A stretch of 64,000 bases of DNA, from positions 890,501-954,500 of the forward strand of contig AP026970.1 of NCBI GenBank assembly GCA_027924025.1. Direction: 5' to 3'. Positions 16,474 through 25,418 of the stretch are shown piece by piece. Made by a program: the position numbers and the translations under genes. Position 1 is the first letter of the stretch; the number at the start of each line of letters is the position of its first letter. The DNA is from Comamonadaceae bacterium OS-4. GTDB taxonomy: Bacteria > Pseudomonadota > Gammaproteobacteria > Burkholderiales > Burkholderiaceae_C. The notes under the pieces were generated by a model. That model did no database searches. It was given only the letters and a program-made list of their open reading frames with translations, and had not been told where the DNA came from.

Positions 16474-18450
16474 ATGATGTTTAGCAAAATCCTAATCGCC
16501 AACCGCGGTGAAATCGCATGCCGCGTCATCCGCACCGCCCGCAAACTAGGCTACCAAACCGTGGCCGTCTACAGCGATGCCGACCGCGACGCACCCCATG
16601 TGGCCCTTGCCGATGAGGCCGTGCACATCGGCCCTTCACCGGCCGCCGAGTCCTACCTCAGGGTAGACGCCATTCTGGAAGCCGCGCGCAAAACCGGAGC
16701 AGATGCTTTGCACCCTGGCTACGGCTTCTTGAGCGAGAACGCTGCATTCGCTAAGGCCTGTGCCGATGCGGGCGTGGTGTTCATTGGCCCGCCACCGGAC
16801 GCCATCACCGCCATGGGCGACAAGGCCTTGGCCAAGCAGCGCATGTTGCAAGCCGGCGTGCCCTGCGCACCCGGCTATTTGGGTGCGGACCAGAGTGACG
16901 CGGTGCTGACGCAAGAAGCTCACAAGTTGGGCTACCCGCTGCTGGTGAAAGCCGTGGCCGGTGGCGGTGGACGCGGCATGCGCCTCGTGCGCAACGACGC
17001 CGAGCTGCAGCCCGGCCTGGAGGGCGCCCGCCGGGAAGCCATCAGCGCATTCGGCGATGGCACCCTGATGTTGGAGCGCCTCATAGACAACGGCCGCCAC
17101 ATCGAAATACAGGTGTTTGCGGACGCGCACGGCAATGCGGTCTACCTGGGTGAGCGCGACTGCACGGCCCAGCGCCGCCGGCAAAAGGTGATTGAAGAAG
17201 CGCCGTCCCCGGTGGTCAGCCCCGCCATGCGCGAGGCCATGGGGCGCGATGCGGTGGCCGCGGCGCTGGCGGTGGGCTACCGCGGTGCGGGCACGGTGGA
17301 GTTCATCGTCGATGAGCACCTCCAGCACTACTTTTTGGAAATGAACACGCGCCTGCAAGTGGAGCATCCGGTTACCGAATGCATCACCGGTTTCGACCTG
17401 GTGGAGTGGCAGCTGCAAGTAGCAGCGGGCGAGACTTTGCCCGCGCGGCAGGAGGACATCCGCCTGAGTGGCCATGCCATCGAGGCACGCCTGTATGTCG
17501 AAGACCCGTACACCGGCTTTGCGCCGCAGACCGGCGCCGTGGCCTATTGGCAGCCCGAGCGTGCGTTGCAGCCCGGCATTCGAATTGACGATGGCATCCG
17601 GCAAGGGAGTGTGGTTTCTCCGTTCTATGACCCGATGGTGGCCAAAGTCATCGTGCACGGGCGTGACCGTAGCGACGCCATTCGCCGCCTGATTGCAGCA
17701 TTGGCGAACGCACCTCTGCTCGGTTTGAAGAACAACGGTCGTTTCCTGAGCGATTTGGTGGATCACCCCGCCTTCCGCGAAGCGCGGATGACCACCACGC
17801 TGATCGACCAGTGGCTGGAGCAGGGTGAGTCTCTGCTGCAAGCGCGGATGCCTTCCATGGCGGCTTGGCAAGTTGCTGCCCTAGCGTTGGCGCAGCAGCA
17901 AGGCAGCAGCTGGCGGGCCAACAGTGTGGCGGCATACAGCGTGCAGTTGCTGTGCGGTGAAGAGGTGCGCTCTTTGCGAATCAGCAGCGATGGCCAAGGC
18001 TTGACCACCATCACCATGGATGGGGTGACAGCGCAGGCCCGCGTCATCGCTTGGCAAGACGCGGTTTTGCGTCTGGAGCTGGATGGCGTGGCGCAGACCG
18101 CCATTGCTGTGTTCGCGGCCGTTGCATGGCATGTGGCGCATGCGGGCTGCAGCCATGTGTTCAGCGAGGTGTCGGCCTTCCCCGATGCCAATGCTTTGAA
18201 AGATGCCAGTCGAGCACTATCGCCTGTGGCCGGCAAGGTTACGCAGGTGCTGGTGGCGCCGGGTGACGCGGTCATAGAGGGCCAGCAACTCGTCTGCGTG
18301 GAGGCCATGAAGATGGAAATGTGGCTCTGTGCCGAACAGGCGGGCCAAGTGCAGGCGGTACACGCTCTTACGGGCGAGCAGGTGGAAGCCGGCGCGGTGC
18401 TGGTGGAGCTGAGCCCCGGGGCGGATGTGGCCCCCACTGAAACACACTGA
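16474..18450 (+). CDS. biotin-dependent acyl-CoA carboxylase, biotin carboxylase/BCCP (alpha) subunit
   Basis: A 658-residue alpha subunit. The biotin carboxylase domain runs from MMFSKILIANRGEIACRVIR through the ATP-grasp loop VKAVAGGGGRGMRLV and EMNTRLQVEHPVTECITG. The biotinyl-lysine is in the C-terminal motif CVEAMKMEM (about residue 610), in a lipoyl-like domain starting SPVAGKVTQVLVAPGDAV. AGGAGGA precedes the ATG at 16474. It pairs with the beta subunit at 12587. The substrate class (methylcrotonyl- or geranyl-CoA) is inferred from the neighbours only. Confidence 0.92.
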   Translation: MMFSKILIANRGEIACRVIRTARKLGYQTVAVYSDADRDAPHVALADEAVHIGPSPAAESYLRVDAILEAARKTGADALHPGYGFLSENAAFAKACADAGVVFIGPPPDAITAMGDKALAKQRMLQAGVPCAPGYLGADQSDAVLTQEAHKLGYPLLVKAVAGGGGRGMRLVRNDAELQPGLEGARREAISAFGDGTLMLERLIDNGRHIEIQVFADAHGNAVYLGERDCTAQRRRQKVIEEAPSPVVSPAMREAMGRDAVAAALAVGYRGAGTVEFIVDEHLQHYFLEMNTRLQVEHPVTECITGFDLVEWQLQVAAGETLPARQEDIRLSGHAIEARLYVEDPYTGFAPQTGAVAYWQPERALQPGIRIDDGIRQGSVVSPFYDPMVAKVIVHGRDRSDAIRRLIAALANAPLLGLKNNGRFLSDLVDHPAFREARMTTTLIDQWLEQGESLLQARMPSMAAWQVAALALAQQQGSSWRANSVAAYSVQLLCGEEVRSLRISSDGQGLTTITMDGVTAQARVIAWQDAVLRLELDGVAQTAIAVFAAVAWHVAHAGCSHVFSEVSAFPDANALKDASRALSPVAGKVTQVLVAPGDAVIEGQQLVCVEAMKMEMWLCAEQAGQVQAVHALTGEQVEAGAVLVELSPGADVAPTETH

Positions 18451-18458
18451 GGAATCCC

Positions 18459-19334
18459 ATGGACAAAGCCATATTGACCTGCGCCTTGACCGGCGTGTTG
18501 ACCAACCCCAAGCAGCACCCCGTACCCGTCACGCCCGCCCAAATGGCGGCGGAGGCTCGTGATGCGTTCAATGCCGGCGCCAGCATCATGCACATCCATA
18601 TGCGCATGCAAGAAGACGGCCTGGGGCACATGCCCAGTTGGGATCCGGATGTAGCCGAAAGCATTGTGAATGCCATTCGCGAGGCCTGCCCGGGCGTGAT
18701 CATCAACCTGACCACCGGAGTGGTGGGCAAAGACATCAGCGGGCCGCTCAACTGCATACGCCGCGTGAAGCCTGAGATTGCCGCCTGCAACGCGGGCAGC
18801 CTGAATTACCTCAAGCTCAAGGAAGACGGCAACTGGGCCTGGCCACCCATGGTGTTCGACAACCCGGTGGCCAAGGTGCAGCAGTTTTTGGATGTGATGC
18901 AGGAGTGCGGCACCCACCCCGAGTTCGAGTGTTTTGATGTGGGCATCGTCCGGTCAGTGACCATGTATTTGAAGAACGGCATGCTCAAGCCCGATATGGG
19001 GCGCGCAGAGTACAACTTGGTGATGGGTGTGGCTTCGGGCATGCCGTGTGACGCGGATCTGCTTTCGTTGCTGCCGAAGTACATGGCCACCGACAGCGTG
19101 TGGCAAACCACCTTGATAGGCCGCAGCGACATCTGGCCGGTGCACCAGAAGACAGCTGATTTGGGAGGCATGTTGCGAACCGGTCTGGAAGACACTTTCT
19201 ATTTGCCCGATGGTGCACGCGCTGCCGGCAATGGTGTGCTCATTGAGGCTCTGGCAGCGTGTGCCCAGCGTGCAGGACGAACAATTGCAAATCCTTCTGA
19301 GGCAAGAGCCATTTTGGGTCTGCGAACAGGGTAG
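18459..19334 (+). CDS. beta-keto acid cleavage enzyme (BKACE, formerly DUF849)
   Basis: A 291-residue Zn-dependent enzyme of the 3-keto-5-aminohexanoate cleavage family. The metal-binding HxH lies in GASIMHIHMRMQEDG (about residues 46-48), and later blocks include VIINLTTGV and FECFDVGIVRSV. Members condense a beta-keto acid with acetyl-CoA to give acetoacetate and a new CoA ester. It takes the operon's last place, 8 bases after the alpha subunit, where leucine and terpene clusters often have HMG-CoA lyase, so it may do the pathway's cleavage or salvage step. Confidence 0.87.
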   Translation: MDKAILTCALTGVLTNPKQHPVPVTPAQMAAEARDAFNAGASIMHIHMRMQEDGLGHMPSWDPDVAESIVNAIREACPGVIINLTTGVVGKDISGPLNCIRRVKPEIAACNAGSLNYLKLKEDGNWAWPPMVFDNPVAKVQQFLDVMQECGTHPEFECFDVGIVRSVTMYLKNGMLKPDMGRAEYNLVMGVASGMPCDADLLSLLPKYMATDSVWQTTLIGRSDIWPVHQKTADLGGMLRTGLEDTFYLPDGARAAGNGVLIEALAACAQRAGRTIANPSEARAILGLRTG

Positions 19335-19433
19335 AATACGCACATCCCGAATGCTTCTGAAAAGAACGTTTGAAAAAGTTTCTCCGGAAGTTCCGGATAG
19401 CATGAAAAAAAGCATGCTAGAATACGAAGCTTA

Positions 19434-19510
19434 GCGGCTGTAGCTCAGCTGGATAGAGTACTTGGCTACGAACCAAGGGGTCGTGGGTTCGATTCCTGCC
19501 AGCCGCACCA
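19434..19510 (+). tRNA. tRNA-Arg (ACG)
   Basis: A 77-nt cloverleaf with encoded CCA. Acceptor GCGGCTG pairs with CAGCCGC. Anticodon ACG is at 19468-19470 within CTACGAA, and the T-arm is GTGGGTTCGATTCCTGC. ACG is read as ICG after deamination. Confidence 0.96.
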
Positions 19511-19517
19511 AAAAGTA

Positions 19518-19553
19518 AAGGTCTGCAATCGCAAGGTTGCAGACCTTTTTCTT
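19518..19553 (+). terminator. rho-independent terminator after tRNA-Arg
   Basis: AAGGTCTGCAA pairs with TTGCAGACCTT (11 bp) around an 8-base loop and runs into TTTTTCTT. Confidence 0.9.
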
Positions 19554-19579
19554 ATTCCGAATCCGATTTGGGCACATCC

Positions 19580-20140
19580 ATGAGCAAGGCTTTTACCAAA
19601 GAGTCCGATGGTGCAGACGACGATGAGCTGCAACTGCCTGCGCTGCCGGCCGGCGGCAAAAACTACATCACCCCTCAAGGCTTCGCCACATTGCGCGACG
19701 AGTTGCTCGACCTGATCGATAACGAGCGCCCCAAGATTGTGGAAATCGTGCACTGGGCTGCCAGCAATGGCGACCGCTCGGAAAACGGCGATTACCTCTA
19801 TGGCAAAAAGCGCCTGCGTGAAATCGACCGTCGCATCCGTTTTCTGACCAAGCGTCTGGAGATTGCGGAGGTCACAGACCCCTCACTGCACCACGGCAAT
19901 GAGCAGATTTTTTTCGGCGCCACGGTGACCTATGTGGACGATCAGGATGTGGAGCGCACTATCACGATCAAAGGGATTGACGAGTCCAACAGTGCAGCCG
20001 GTGAGGTCAGCTGGATATCACCCATTGCGCGCACCCTGCTCAAGGCCCGCGAGGGCGATGAGCTCAAGTTGGTCATGCCCGACCGGGTGTGCGACATCGA
20101 GGTGCTGCGGGTGCAATACCCGGCACCGCATCCAACTTGA
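19580..20140 (+). CDS. greB: transcription elongation factor GreB
   Basis: A 186-residue Gre factor that enters the RNA polymerase secondary channel and stimulates transcript cleavage in backtracked complexes. The N-terminal coiled coil carries the acidic tip (NGDRSENGDYLYGKKRLREI), and the C-terminal FKBP-like domain ends with LLKAREGDELKLVMP. YITPQGFATLRDEL and the SENGDY tip fit GreB. The ATG at 19580 is used. It begins just after the tRNA-Arg terminator and converges on spoT. Confidence 0.92.
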   Translation: MSKAFTKESDGADDDELQLPALPAGGKNYITPQGFATLRDELLDLIDNERPKIVEIVHWAASNGDRSENGDYLYGKKRLREIDRRIRFLTKRLEIAEVTDPSLHHGNEQIFFGATVTYVDDQDVERTITIKGIDESNSAAGEVSWISPIARTLLKAREGDELKLVMPDRVCDIEVLRVQYPAPHPT

Positions 20141-20172
20141 GGCCTTGACGAAAAGCGCTGCGGGCTAGAGGC

Positions 20173-22443
20173 TCAGCCTGTCCCGTTGGTAGCGCGTTGA
20201 GCGCGCAATACAAAAGGGGTGCGCCGCAGGTTACGCAGCACGACATCGAGGTGCGCGGTATCGCGCACACCCACCAGAAAGCGCATGTCTGCGACATCGC
20301 GCACGCCATCCTGGCCCATGTCGATGTGGATGATGTCCGCTTCTGCGGACGCCAGAGCAGCAGCTACTTTCGCGAGCACCCCTTTGCCGTTATTGACGGT
20401 GACAAGCAGGCCGGTTTCGAAGGCGCGAACCGGGTCGTCCGACCAGTCGACACCGATAAATCGTTCGCTGTCTTTGGCCAGCAATTTGCGGGCAACACCG
20501 CAATCCCCCATATGAACTACCAGGCCTTCGCCACGGCCGAGATAGCCCACGATAGCGTCGCCTGGCACCGGGCGGCAACATGGTGCAAATTGCACCGATG
20601 CGTTCTCGCTTCCGTCGAGCGTGATGGAGCTGAGTGTGTTGGTTTCATGCGCAGTAAACCGCTCCCTGGTGAGGAGCAGCGCATCAGGCCGTTCGCCGGC
20701 GTCACTAAGCAAGTTGACCATACGCTTGGCCACGATATTGGCAATACGTTTGCCCAGTCCGATGTCGGTTAGCAGTTCGTGTTTGTTTTTGTTGCCTGTG
20801 AAGCGCAGCAACTTTTCCCAGAGAACCTGGTTCGCTCCCGTTTCTTCCGGAAAGCTCTCGATGCCTTCGGCGCGCAGTGCCTGCGCCAACAGGCGGGCCC
20901 CCAGGCTTTCGGACTCGGTTTGTGCCATGGTTTTGAGATGGTGGCGAATTTTGGAGCGTGCCCGACCGGTGCGCACAAACCCCAGCCATGCGGGGTTAGG
21001 TGTGGACACCGTGGCGGTTACCACTTCGACCACATCACCATTCTTGAGCTCAGTGCGCAAGGGTACCTGTTCGCCATTGATGCGCGCTGCGACGGTGCGG
21101 TCACCGATGTTGCTGTGAATCGCGTAAGCAAAGTCCACGACCGTGGCGCCGCGCGGCAGGGCCATGATCTGGCTCTTGGGGGTGAACACATACACCGCGT
21201 CCGGAAACAGGTCGACCTTCACATGGTCCCAGAACTCCGCAGCATCCCGTGTTTCATCCTGAATATCGAGCAGCGACTGCAGCCACTTGGTCCCCAGCCG
21301 GTCGGCGGTGCCGTCTTCAGGGTCATTGACTTTGTATAGCCAGTGGGCAGCCACGCCGGACTCTGCCACCACATGCATGGCTTCAGTACGCATCTGGAAT
21401 TCGATATTGATACCGGCAGGCCCCACCAGAGTGGTGTGCAGAGACTGGTAGCCGTTGACCTTGGCGATCGCAATATGGTCTTTGAACTTGCCCGGTACCG
21501 GTTTGTAGAGTTGGTGCAATAGGCCCAGTGCGGTGTAGCAGTCGGTGACGTTGGGCACCAGCACCCGGAAACCATAAATATCGGTCACCTGCGCAAAGCT
21601 CAGGTGCTTCTTGTCCATCTTCTGATAAATCGAGAAAAGCGTCTTTTCGCGTCCTGCGATACGGATCGGCATCTTGGCTTCGCCGAAGACCGCTTCCACT
21701 TCTTTTTGCACTTTCTGGATCAGGTCACGTCGGCGGCTACGCGCTTTGGACACTGCCTTGGCCAGCACGGTGTACCGCCAGGGCCAGATGTGCTGAAAAG
21801 AGAGGTCTTGTAACTCGCGGTAGGTTTGATTCAAGCCCAAGCGGTGGGCAATCGGGGCGTAGATGTCCAGTGTTTCAGACGATATGCGGATCCACTTGCT
21901 GCGCGGCGTATCCGACAGTGTGCGCATGTTGTGCGACCGGTCCGCAAGTTTGATCAAAATCACCCGAACGTCGCGGGCCATGGCCAGCAGCATTTTGCGG
22001 AAGGACTCGGCCTGGTTTTCTTCCCGGGTGTTGAACTGAAGCTTGTCGAGCTTGGTTAAGCCGTCGACCAGTTCGGCTACTGGCGATCCGAACTTTTCGA
22101 TCAGCTCGATTTTGGTGATCCCGCAATCTTCCAGTGCATCGTGCAGCAGGGCTGCCATCAAGGCTTGGGCGTCCAACTTCCACTCCGCACACTGAGCCGC
22201 CACTGCGATCGGATGGGTAATGTAAGGCTCGCCGTTGTTGCGGAGTTGGCCCAGATGGGCTTCATCCGCAAAACGATAGGCCAAGCGCACTTGCTCCACA
22301 TCGCTGCTGCTCAAGTAGTCGAGCTTGGCAGTCAGGCTGGCAAAGCTGGCAGCAGCGGCATTCACTGCCGCGATGGTGGCGCCCGGCTTGGCCGGTTTGC
22401 CACCCGCTGCGGTACTTGGAGGTGTTTGAAGAGTGATGCCCAT
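20173..22443 (-). CDS. spoT: bifunctional (p)ppGpp synthetase/hydrolase
   Basis: A 756-residue RelA/SpoT homologue. The N-terminal hydrolase has the HD signature ALLHDALEDCGITK with upstream EPYITHPIAV. The synthetase has DIYGFRVLVPNVTDCYTALG, NGYQSLHTTLVGP and FQMRTEAMHVVAESGVAAHW. A TGS domain (VYVFTPKSQIMALPRGATVV) and a C-terminal ACT domain follow. The intact HD motif argues for a SpoT/Rel bifunctional enzyme. It follows rpoZ and gmk on the same strand, the standard order, with a strong hairpin between rpoZ and spoT. Confidence 0.95.
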   Translation of the reverse strand: MGITLQTPPSTAAGGKPAKPGATIAAVNAAAASFASLTAKLDYLSSSDVEQVRLAYRFADEAHLGQLRNNGEPYITHPIAVAAQCAEWKLDAQALMAALLHDALEDCGITKIELIEKFGSPVAELVDGLTKLDKLQFNTREENQAESFRKMLLAMARDVRVILIKLADRSHNMRTLSDTPRSKWIRISSETLDIYAPIAHRLGLNQTYRELQDLSFQHIWPWRYTVLAKAVSKARSRRRDLIQKVQKEVEAVFGEAKMPIRIAGREKTLFSIYQKMDKKHLSFAQVTDIYGFRVLVPNVTDCYTALGLLHQLYKPVPGKFKDHIAIAKVNGYQSLHTTLVGPAGINIEFQMRTEAMHVVAESGVAAHWLYKVNDPEDGTADRLGTKWLQSLLDIQDETRDAAEFWDHVKVDLFPDAVYVFTPKSQIMALPRGATVVDFAYAIHSNIGDRTVAARINGEQVPLRTELKNGDVVEVVTATVSTPNPAWLGFVRTGRARSKIRHHLKTMAQTESESLGARLLAQALRAEGIESFPEETGANQVLWEKLLRFTGNKNKHELLTDIGLGKRIANIVAKRMVNLLSDAGERPDALLLTRERFTAHETNTLSSITLDGSENASVQFAPCCRPVPGDAIVGYLGRGEGLVVHMGDCGVARKLLAKDSERFIGVDWSDDPVRAFETGLLVTVNNGKGVLAKVAAALASAEADIIHIDMGQDGVRDVADMRFLVGVRDTAHLDVVLRNLRRTPFVLRAQRATNGTG

Positions 22444-22487
22444 GTTGTAAATGTAGCGCGGCGGCGCAGCTTGTGTGGCTCAAACGA

Positions 22488-22513
22488 AAAAAGCACCGCA
22501 AGCGGTGCTTTTA
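22488..22513 (-). terminator. bidirectional intrinsic terminator between rpoZ and spoT
   Basis: AAAAGCACCGC and GCGGTGCTTTT form an 11-bp stem with a 2-base loop, with A/T runs on both sides. It would reduce read-through from gmk-rpoZ into spoT. Confidence 0.85.
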
Positions 22514-22530
22514 GTAGGGTGCGCGAGTCC

Positions 22531-22734
22531 TTACAGCGGGACTTTTTTGAGCATTTCCAAGCCGACTTTGCCAGCAGCAATTTCGCGCAGCGCAGTCACG
22601 CCGGGCTTATTCTTGCTCTCGATTTTGGCGGTATGGCCTTGGCTCAGCATGCGGGCGCGGTAAGTCGCAGCCAAAACCAATTGGAAGCGGTTAGGAATCT
22701 GCGCGAGGCAGTCTTCAACAGTGATGCGGGCCAT
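22531..22734 (-). CDS. rpoZ: RNA polymerase omega subunit
   Basis: A 67-residue omega subunit ([20 protein letters not shown], then ATYRARML and [20 protein letters not shown]). It helps fold the beta' subunit and, in many proteobacteria, forms a ppGpp site with it. It lies between gmk (16-base gap) and spoT, so polymerase subunit and ppGpp enzyme genes are adjacent. Confidence 0.96.
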   Translation of the reverse strand: MARITVEDCLAQIPNRFQLVLAATYRARMLSQGHTAKIESKNKPGVTALREIAAGKVGLEMLKKVPL

Positions 22735-22750
22735 GGAGTTCTCCGGAAAG

Positions 22751-23371
22751 CTAGAGGATGTTCAGCGCTTGGAATGTCTCGGCCCGGGCGCGGCGCTGGG
22801 CTGAGATTTTGAGTCGCTGGGAGTGGACAATGGTTTTCAGATCGAAAAGCGCACGGTCGAACAGTTCGTTGATTATAACGAAGTCGAATTTCGCGACCTG
22901 AGCCACCTCCATTTGCGCGTTTTTCATGCGCATGTCGATGATGTCTGCCGAGTCTTCGCCGCGTCGCTCCAAGCGGGAACGCAACTCTTCCCAGCTAGGG
23001 GGCAGGATGAAGATGCAAACTGCGTTGGAAAACACGTTTTTGATCTGGATCGCGCCTTGGAAGTCGATCTCCAGAATCACGTCAGCGCCCATGGCCATGC
23101 GGTCTTCGATCGCTTTTTTGGAGGTGCCGTAGCGGTTGGAGTGGACATGCGCCCACTCGACAAACGCGTCGGCCTCCACCATCGCATCAAACTCTGGCTG
23201 CGACACAAAAAAGTACTCGCGGCCGTGTTTTTCTTGACCACGCGGTGGGCGGGTGGTGTGGGAAACAGAGGGTTGCAGGCGCGAATCCAGCTCCAACAAG
23301 GCCTTGCACAGGCTTGACTTGCCAGCGCCGCTGGGGGCTGCAACAACAAAAAGATTTCCGGGGTAGTCCAT
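22751..23371 (-). CDS. gmk: guanylate kinase
   Basis: A 206-residue GMP kinase making GDP from GMP and ATP. The P-loop [10 protein letters not shown] is at about residues 12-21. GMP-binding residues lie in [20 protein letters not shown], and [14 protein letters not shown] is the Walker B region. It is in the yicC-gmk-rpoZ-spoT run on the minus strand, the common proteobacterial order. Confidence 0.96.
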   Translation of the reverse strand: MDYPGNLFVVAAPSGAGKSSLCKALLELDSRLQPSVSHTTRPPRGQEKHGREYFFVSQPEFDAMVEADAFVEWAHVHSNRYGTSKKAIEDRMAMGADVILEIDFQGAIQIKNVFSNAVCIFILPPSWEELRSRLERRGEDSADIIDMRMKNAQMEVAQVAKFDFVIINELFDRALFDLKTIVHSQRLKISAQRRARAETFQALNIL

Positions 23372-23407
23372 CGACTGAGGCTCCGTGATGCGGTGTCTAA
23401 AGTCGCC

Positions 23408-24325
23408 TTATTCTATGTTCTGCACTTGCTCCCGCATTTGCTCGACCAAAACCTTCATGTCTACCGAGATGTGGGTCAGCTCCAGGGCCGCAGATTTGGA
23501 GCCCATGGTGTTGGCCTCGCGATGCAGTTCCTGGATCAAAAAGTCCAGGCGCTTGCCGATCTCGCCGCCCTTTTTAATCAGCCGCTCCAGCTCGTCCAGG
23601 TGCGAGTTCAAGCGGGTGATTTCCTCGGCCACGTCAATGCGGATCGCAAAGGCTGTGGCTTCGGTCAACGCACGGTCTTGGGCAGTCTCCGGCAGTGTGG
23701 AGCCTTCTGTGAGGGCCATCGCCTCTTTCCAACGCTCCATAAAGCGGGTGCGTTGTTGCTCCACCAGTTTGGGTACCAGCGGCCCCGCTTGCTCGGCCAG
23801 GTTGCGCAATTGGGCAATATGGCCCAGCAGCATGGTGGCGAGCCGGGCGCCTTCACGCTGGCGGGCGCTGAGCAATTCCTTGAGTACTTTCTCGGCCAGG
23901 GGCATTACGTCGGCACTCCAGTCGCGGCTGGTGCCTTGCTCTGCCGCTGCCAAACGGATCACGTCAGCGACGCTCAAGGGGCTGGCACTGGGCAGCCACG
24001 CCCGGATGTTGTCTTGAGCGGCGTTGAGCTTTTGCAGCAGTTTGGGCGTCGCTTCAGGAATGCTGCTGGTGCTGGATGTCTCTACAGAGGCCCGCACTTC
24101 GACCTTGCCGCGCTTGAGCTTGCTGCCCAGCAATTCCCGGAGGGTGGGCTCGAACTGGCGCAGGTCTTCAGGGAGCCGGAAAGTGAGGTCAAGGAAGCGG
24201 CTGTTGACGGAGCGCACCTCCAAGCCCAGCTGGGTTACCGGTTGGTTGCGGGCTTCACCCTCAGGGGCGGTATGGGCTGTGCTGTGCTGTGCACTGGCAT
24301 AGCCGGTCATGCTGTAAACTGGCAT
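23408..24325 (-). CDS. yicC: YicC-family endoribonuclease-like protein
   Basis: A 305-residue YicC protein. The N-terminus (VYSMTGYASAQHS, then LEVRSVNSRFLDLTFRLPED) and the C-terminus (LDFLIQELHREANTMGSKSA, then VDMKVLVEQMREQVQNIE) are the two family blocks. E. coli YicC has been linked to RNA cleavage and stress, details outside this sequence. It heads the minus-strand run leading to gmk and is divergent from the Ser/Thr kinase, with 79 bases between. Confidence 0.92.
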   Translation of the reverse strand: MPVYSMTGYASAQHSTAHTAPEGEARNQPVTQLGLEVRSVNSRFLDLTFRLPEDLRQFEPTLRELLGSKLKRGKVEVRASVETSSTSSIPEATPKLLQKLNAAQDNIRAWLPSASPLSVADVIRLAAAEQGTSRDWSADVMPLAEKVLKELLSARQREGARLATMLLGHIAQLRNLAEQAGPLVPKLVEQQRTRFMERWKEAMALTEGSTLPETAQDRALTEATAFAIRIDVAEEITRLNSHLDELERLIKKGGEIGKRLDFLIQELHREANTMGSKSAALELTHISVDMKVLVEQMREQVQNIE

Positions 24326-24404
24326 TAAGGGCTTTCGCGGCGATGGAAACGGCCCCGAGAATAACCCGTTTCAACCCCACACCACGAGTGATCCCACTGC
24401 ACCT

Positions 24405-25418
24405 ATGTCAAAGGTCAAGCCCGCGCCTCTTCCCCCGGACACCATCATCGGCGGATACCGCATCATCCGCAAAGTCGCAGCCGGAGGTTTCGGCTTGGTG
24501 TACTTGGCGCTCGATGCCGAGGGCCAGCAAGTCGCGGTAAAGGAATATTTGCCCTCGTCACTGGCCTCCCGGGCGCCCGGCGAGTTGCTACCGCAGGTGC
24601 AAGCAGAAAAGCTGTCTCTGTACCGCTTGGGCTTGAAGAGTTTTTTTGAAGAAGGGCGCTCACTGGCGCAGATTTCGCACCCGTCGGTGGTGAGCGTCTT
24701 GAACTTCTTCCGCGAAAACGAGACCGTCTACATGGTCATGAATTACCTGGAAGGCGCGGCCTTGCAGGATTTCATCGTGACCGCACGCGACCAGAAAAAG
24801 AGCAAGGTATTCCGCGAGTCGACGATCCGCTCTTTGTTTGACGAAATCTTGCGCGGTCTGCGCATCGTGCACCAGCACAAGATGCTGCACCTCGACATCA
24901 AGCCCGCCAATATTTTCATCACCGATGACAACCGCTCGGTGCTGATCGACTTCGGTGCGGCCCGTGAAGTGCTGAGCAAGGAGGGCAACTTCATCCGCCC
25001 GATGTACACCCCCGGTTTTGCTGCGCCCGAAATGTACCGGCGCGACGCGTCCATGGGGCCCTGGACTGACATTTATGCGATCGGGGCTTGTATCTACGCC
25101 TGTATGCAGGGCTACCCGCCCAATGAAGCGCCCCAGCGTATTGAAAAAGACCGCATCGCCACCGCCTTGGCGCGCTTACGGGGTGTCTATTCCGACAACC
25201 TGATTGAGGTTGTTGAGTGGTGTATGGCGCTGGACCCGCTGTCTCGGCCGCAGTCTGTTTTTGCCCTGCAAAAAGAGCTGTCGCGTGAGGGCGAGCGCCG
25301 CTACACCAAACTGACGGTGACCGAAAAAGTGCGCATGCAGTTTGACTCCATAGTTGCCGACACCAAGAAAACCGTAATGGGTGCTGCCTCTGATGCGCAA
25401 GGGGCTCGGCCGAAATGA
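24405..25418 (+). CDS. eukaryotic-type serine/threonine protein kinase
   Basis: A 337-residue Hanks-type kinase with no membrane segment. The glycine loop is KVAAGGFGLVYLA, the ATP lysine is in VAVKEYLP (about residue 45), the catalytic loop is MLHLDIKPANIFI, and the metal-binding DFG is in VLIDFGAAR. PGFAAPEMY is the substrate-binding loop. All catalytic residues are present. It overlaps the PP2C phosphatase gene by 4 bases (ATGA), so a reversible phosphorylation pair is made together. Targets are unknown. Confidence 0.9.
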   Translation: MSKVKPAPLPPDTIIGGYRIIRKVAAGGFGLVYLALDAEGQQVAVKEYLPSSLASRAPGELLPQVQAEKLSLYRLGLKSFFEEGRSLAQISHPSVVSVLNFFRENETVYMVMNYLEGAALQDFIVTARDQKKSKVFRESTIRSLFDEILRGLRIVHQHKMLHLDIKPANIFITDDNRSVLIDFGAAREVLSKEGNFIRPMYTPGFAAPEMYRRDASMGPWTDIYAIGACIYACMQGYPPNEAPQRIEKDRIATALARLRGVYSDNLIEVVEWCMALDPLSRPQSVFALQKELSREGERRYTKLTVTEKVRMQFDSIVADTKKTVMGAASDAQGARPK

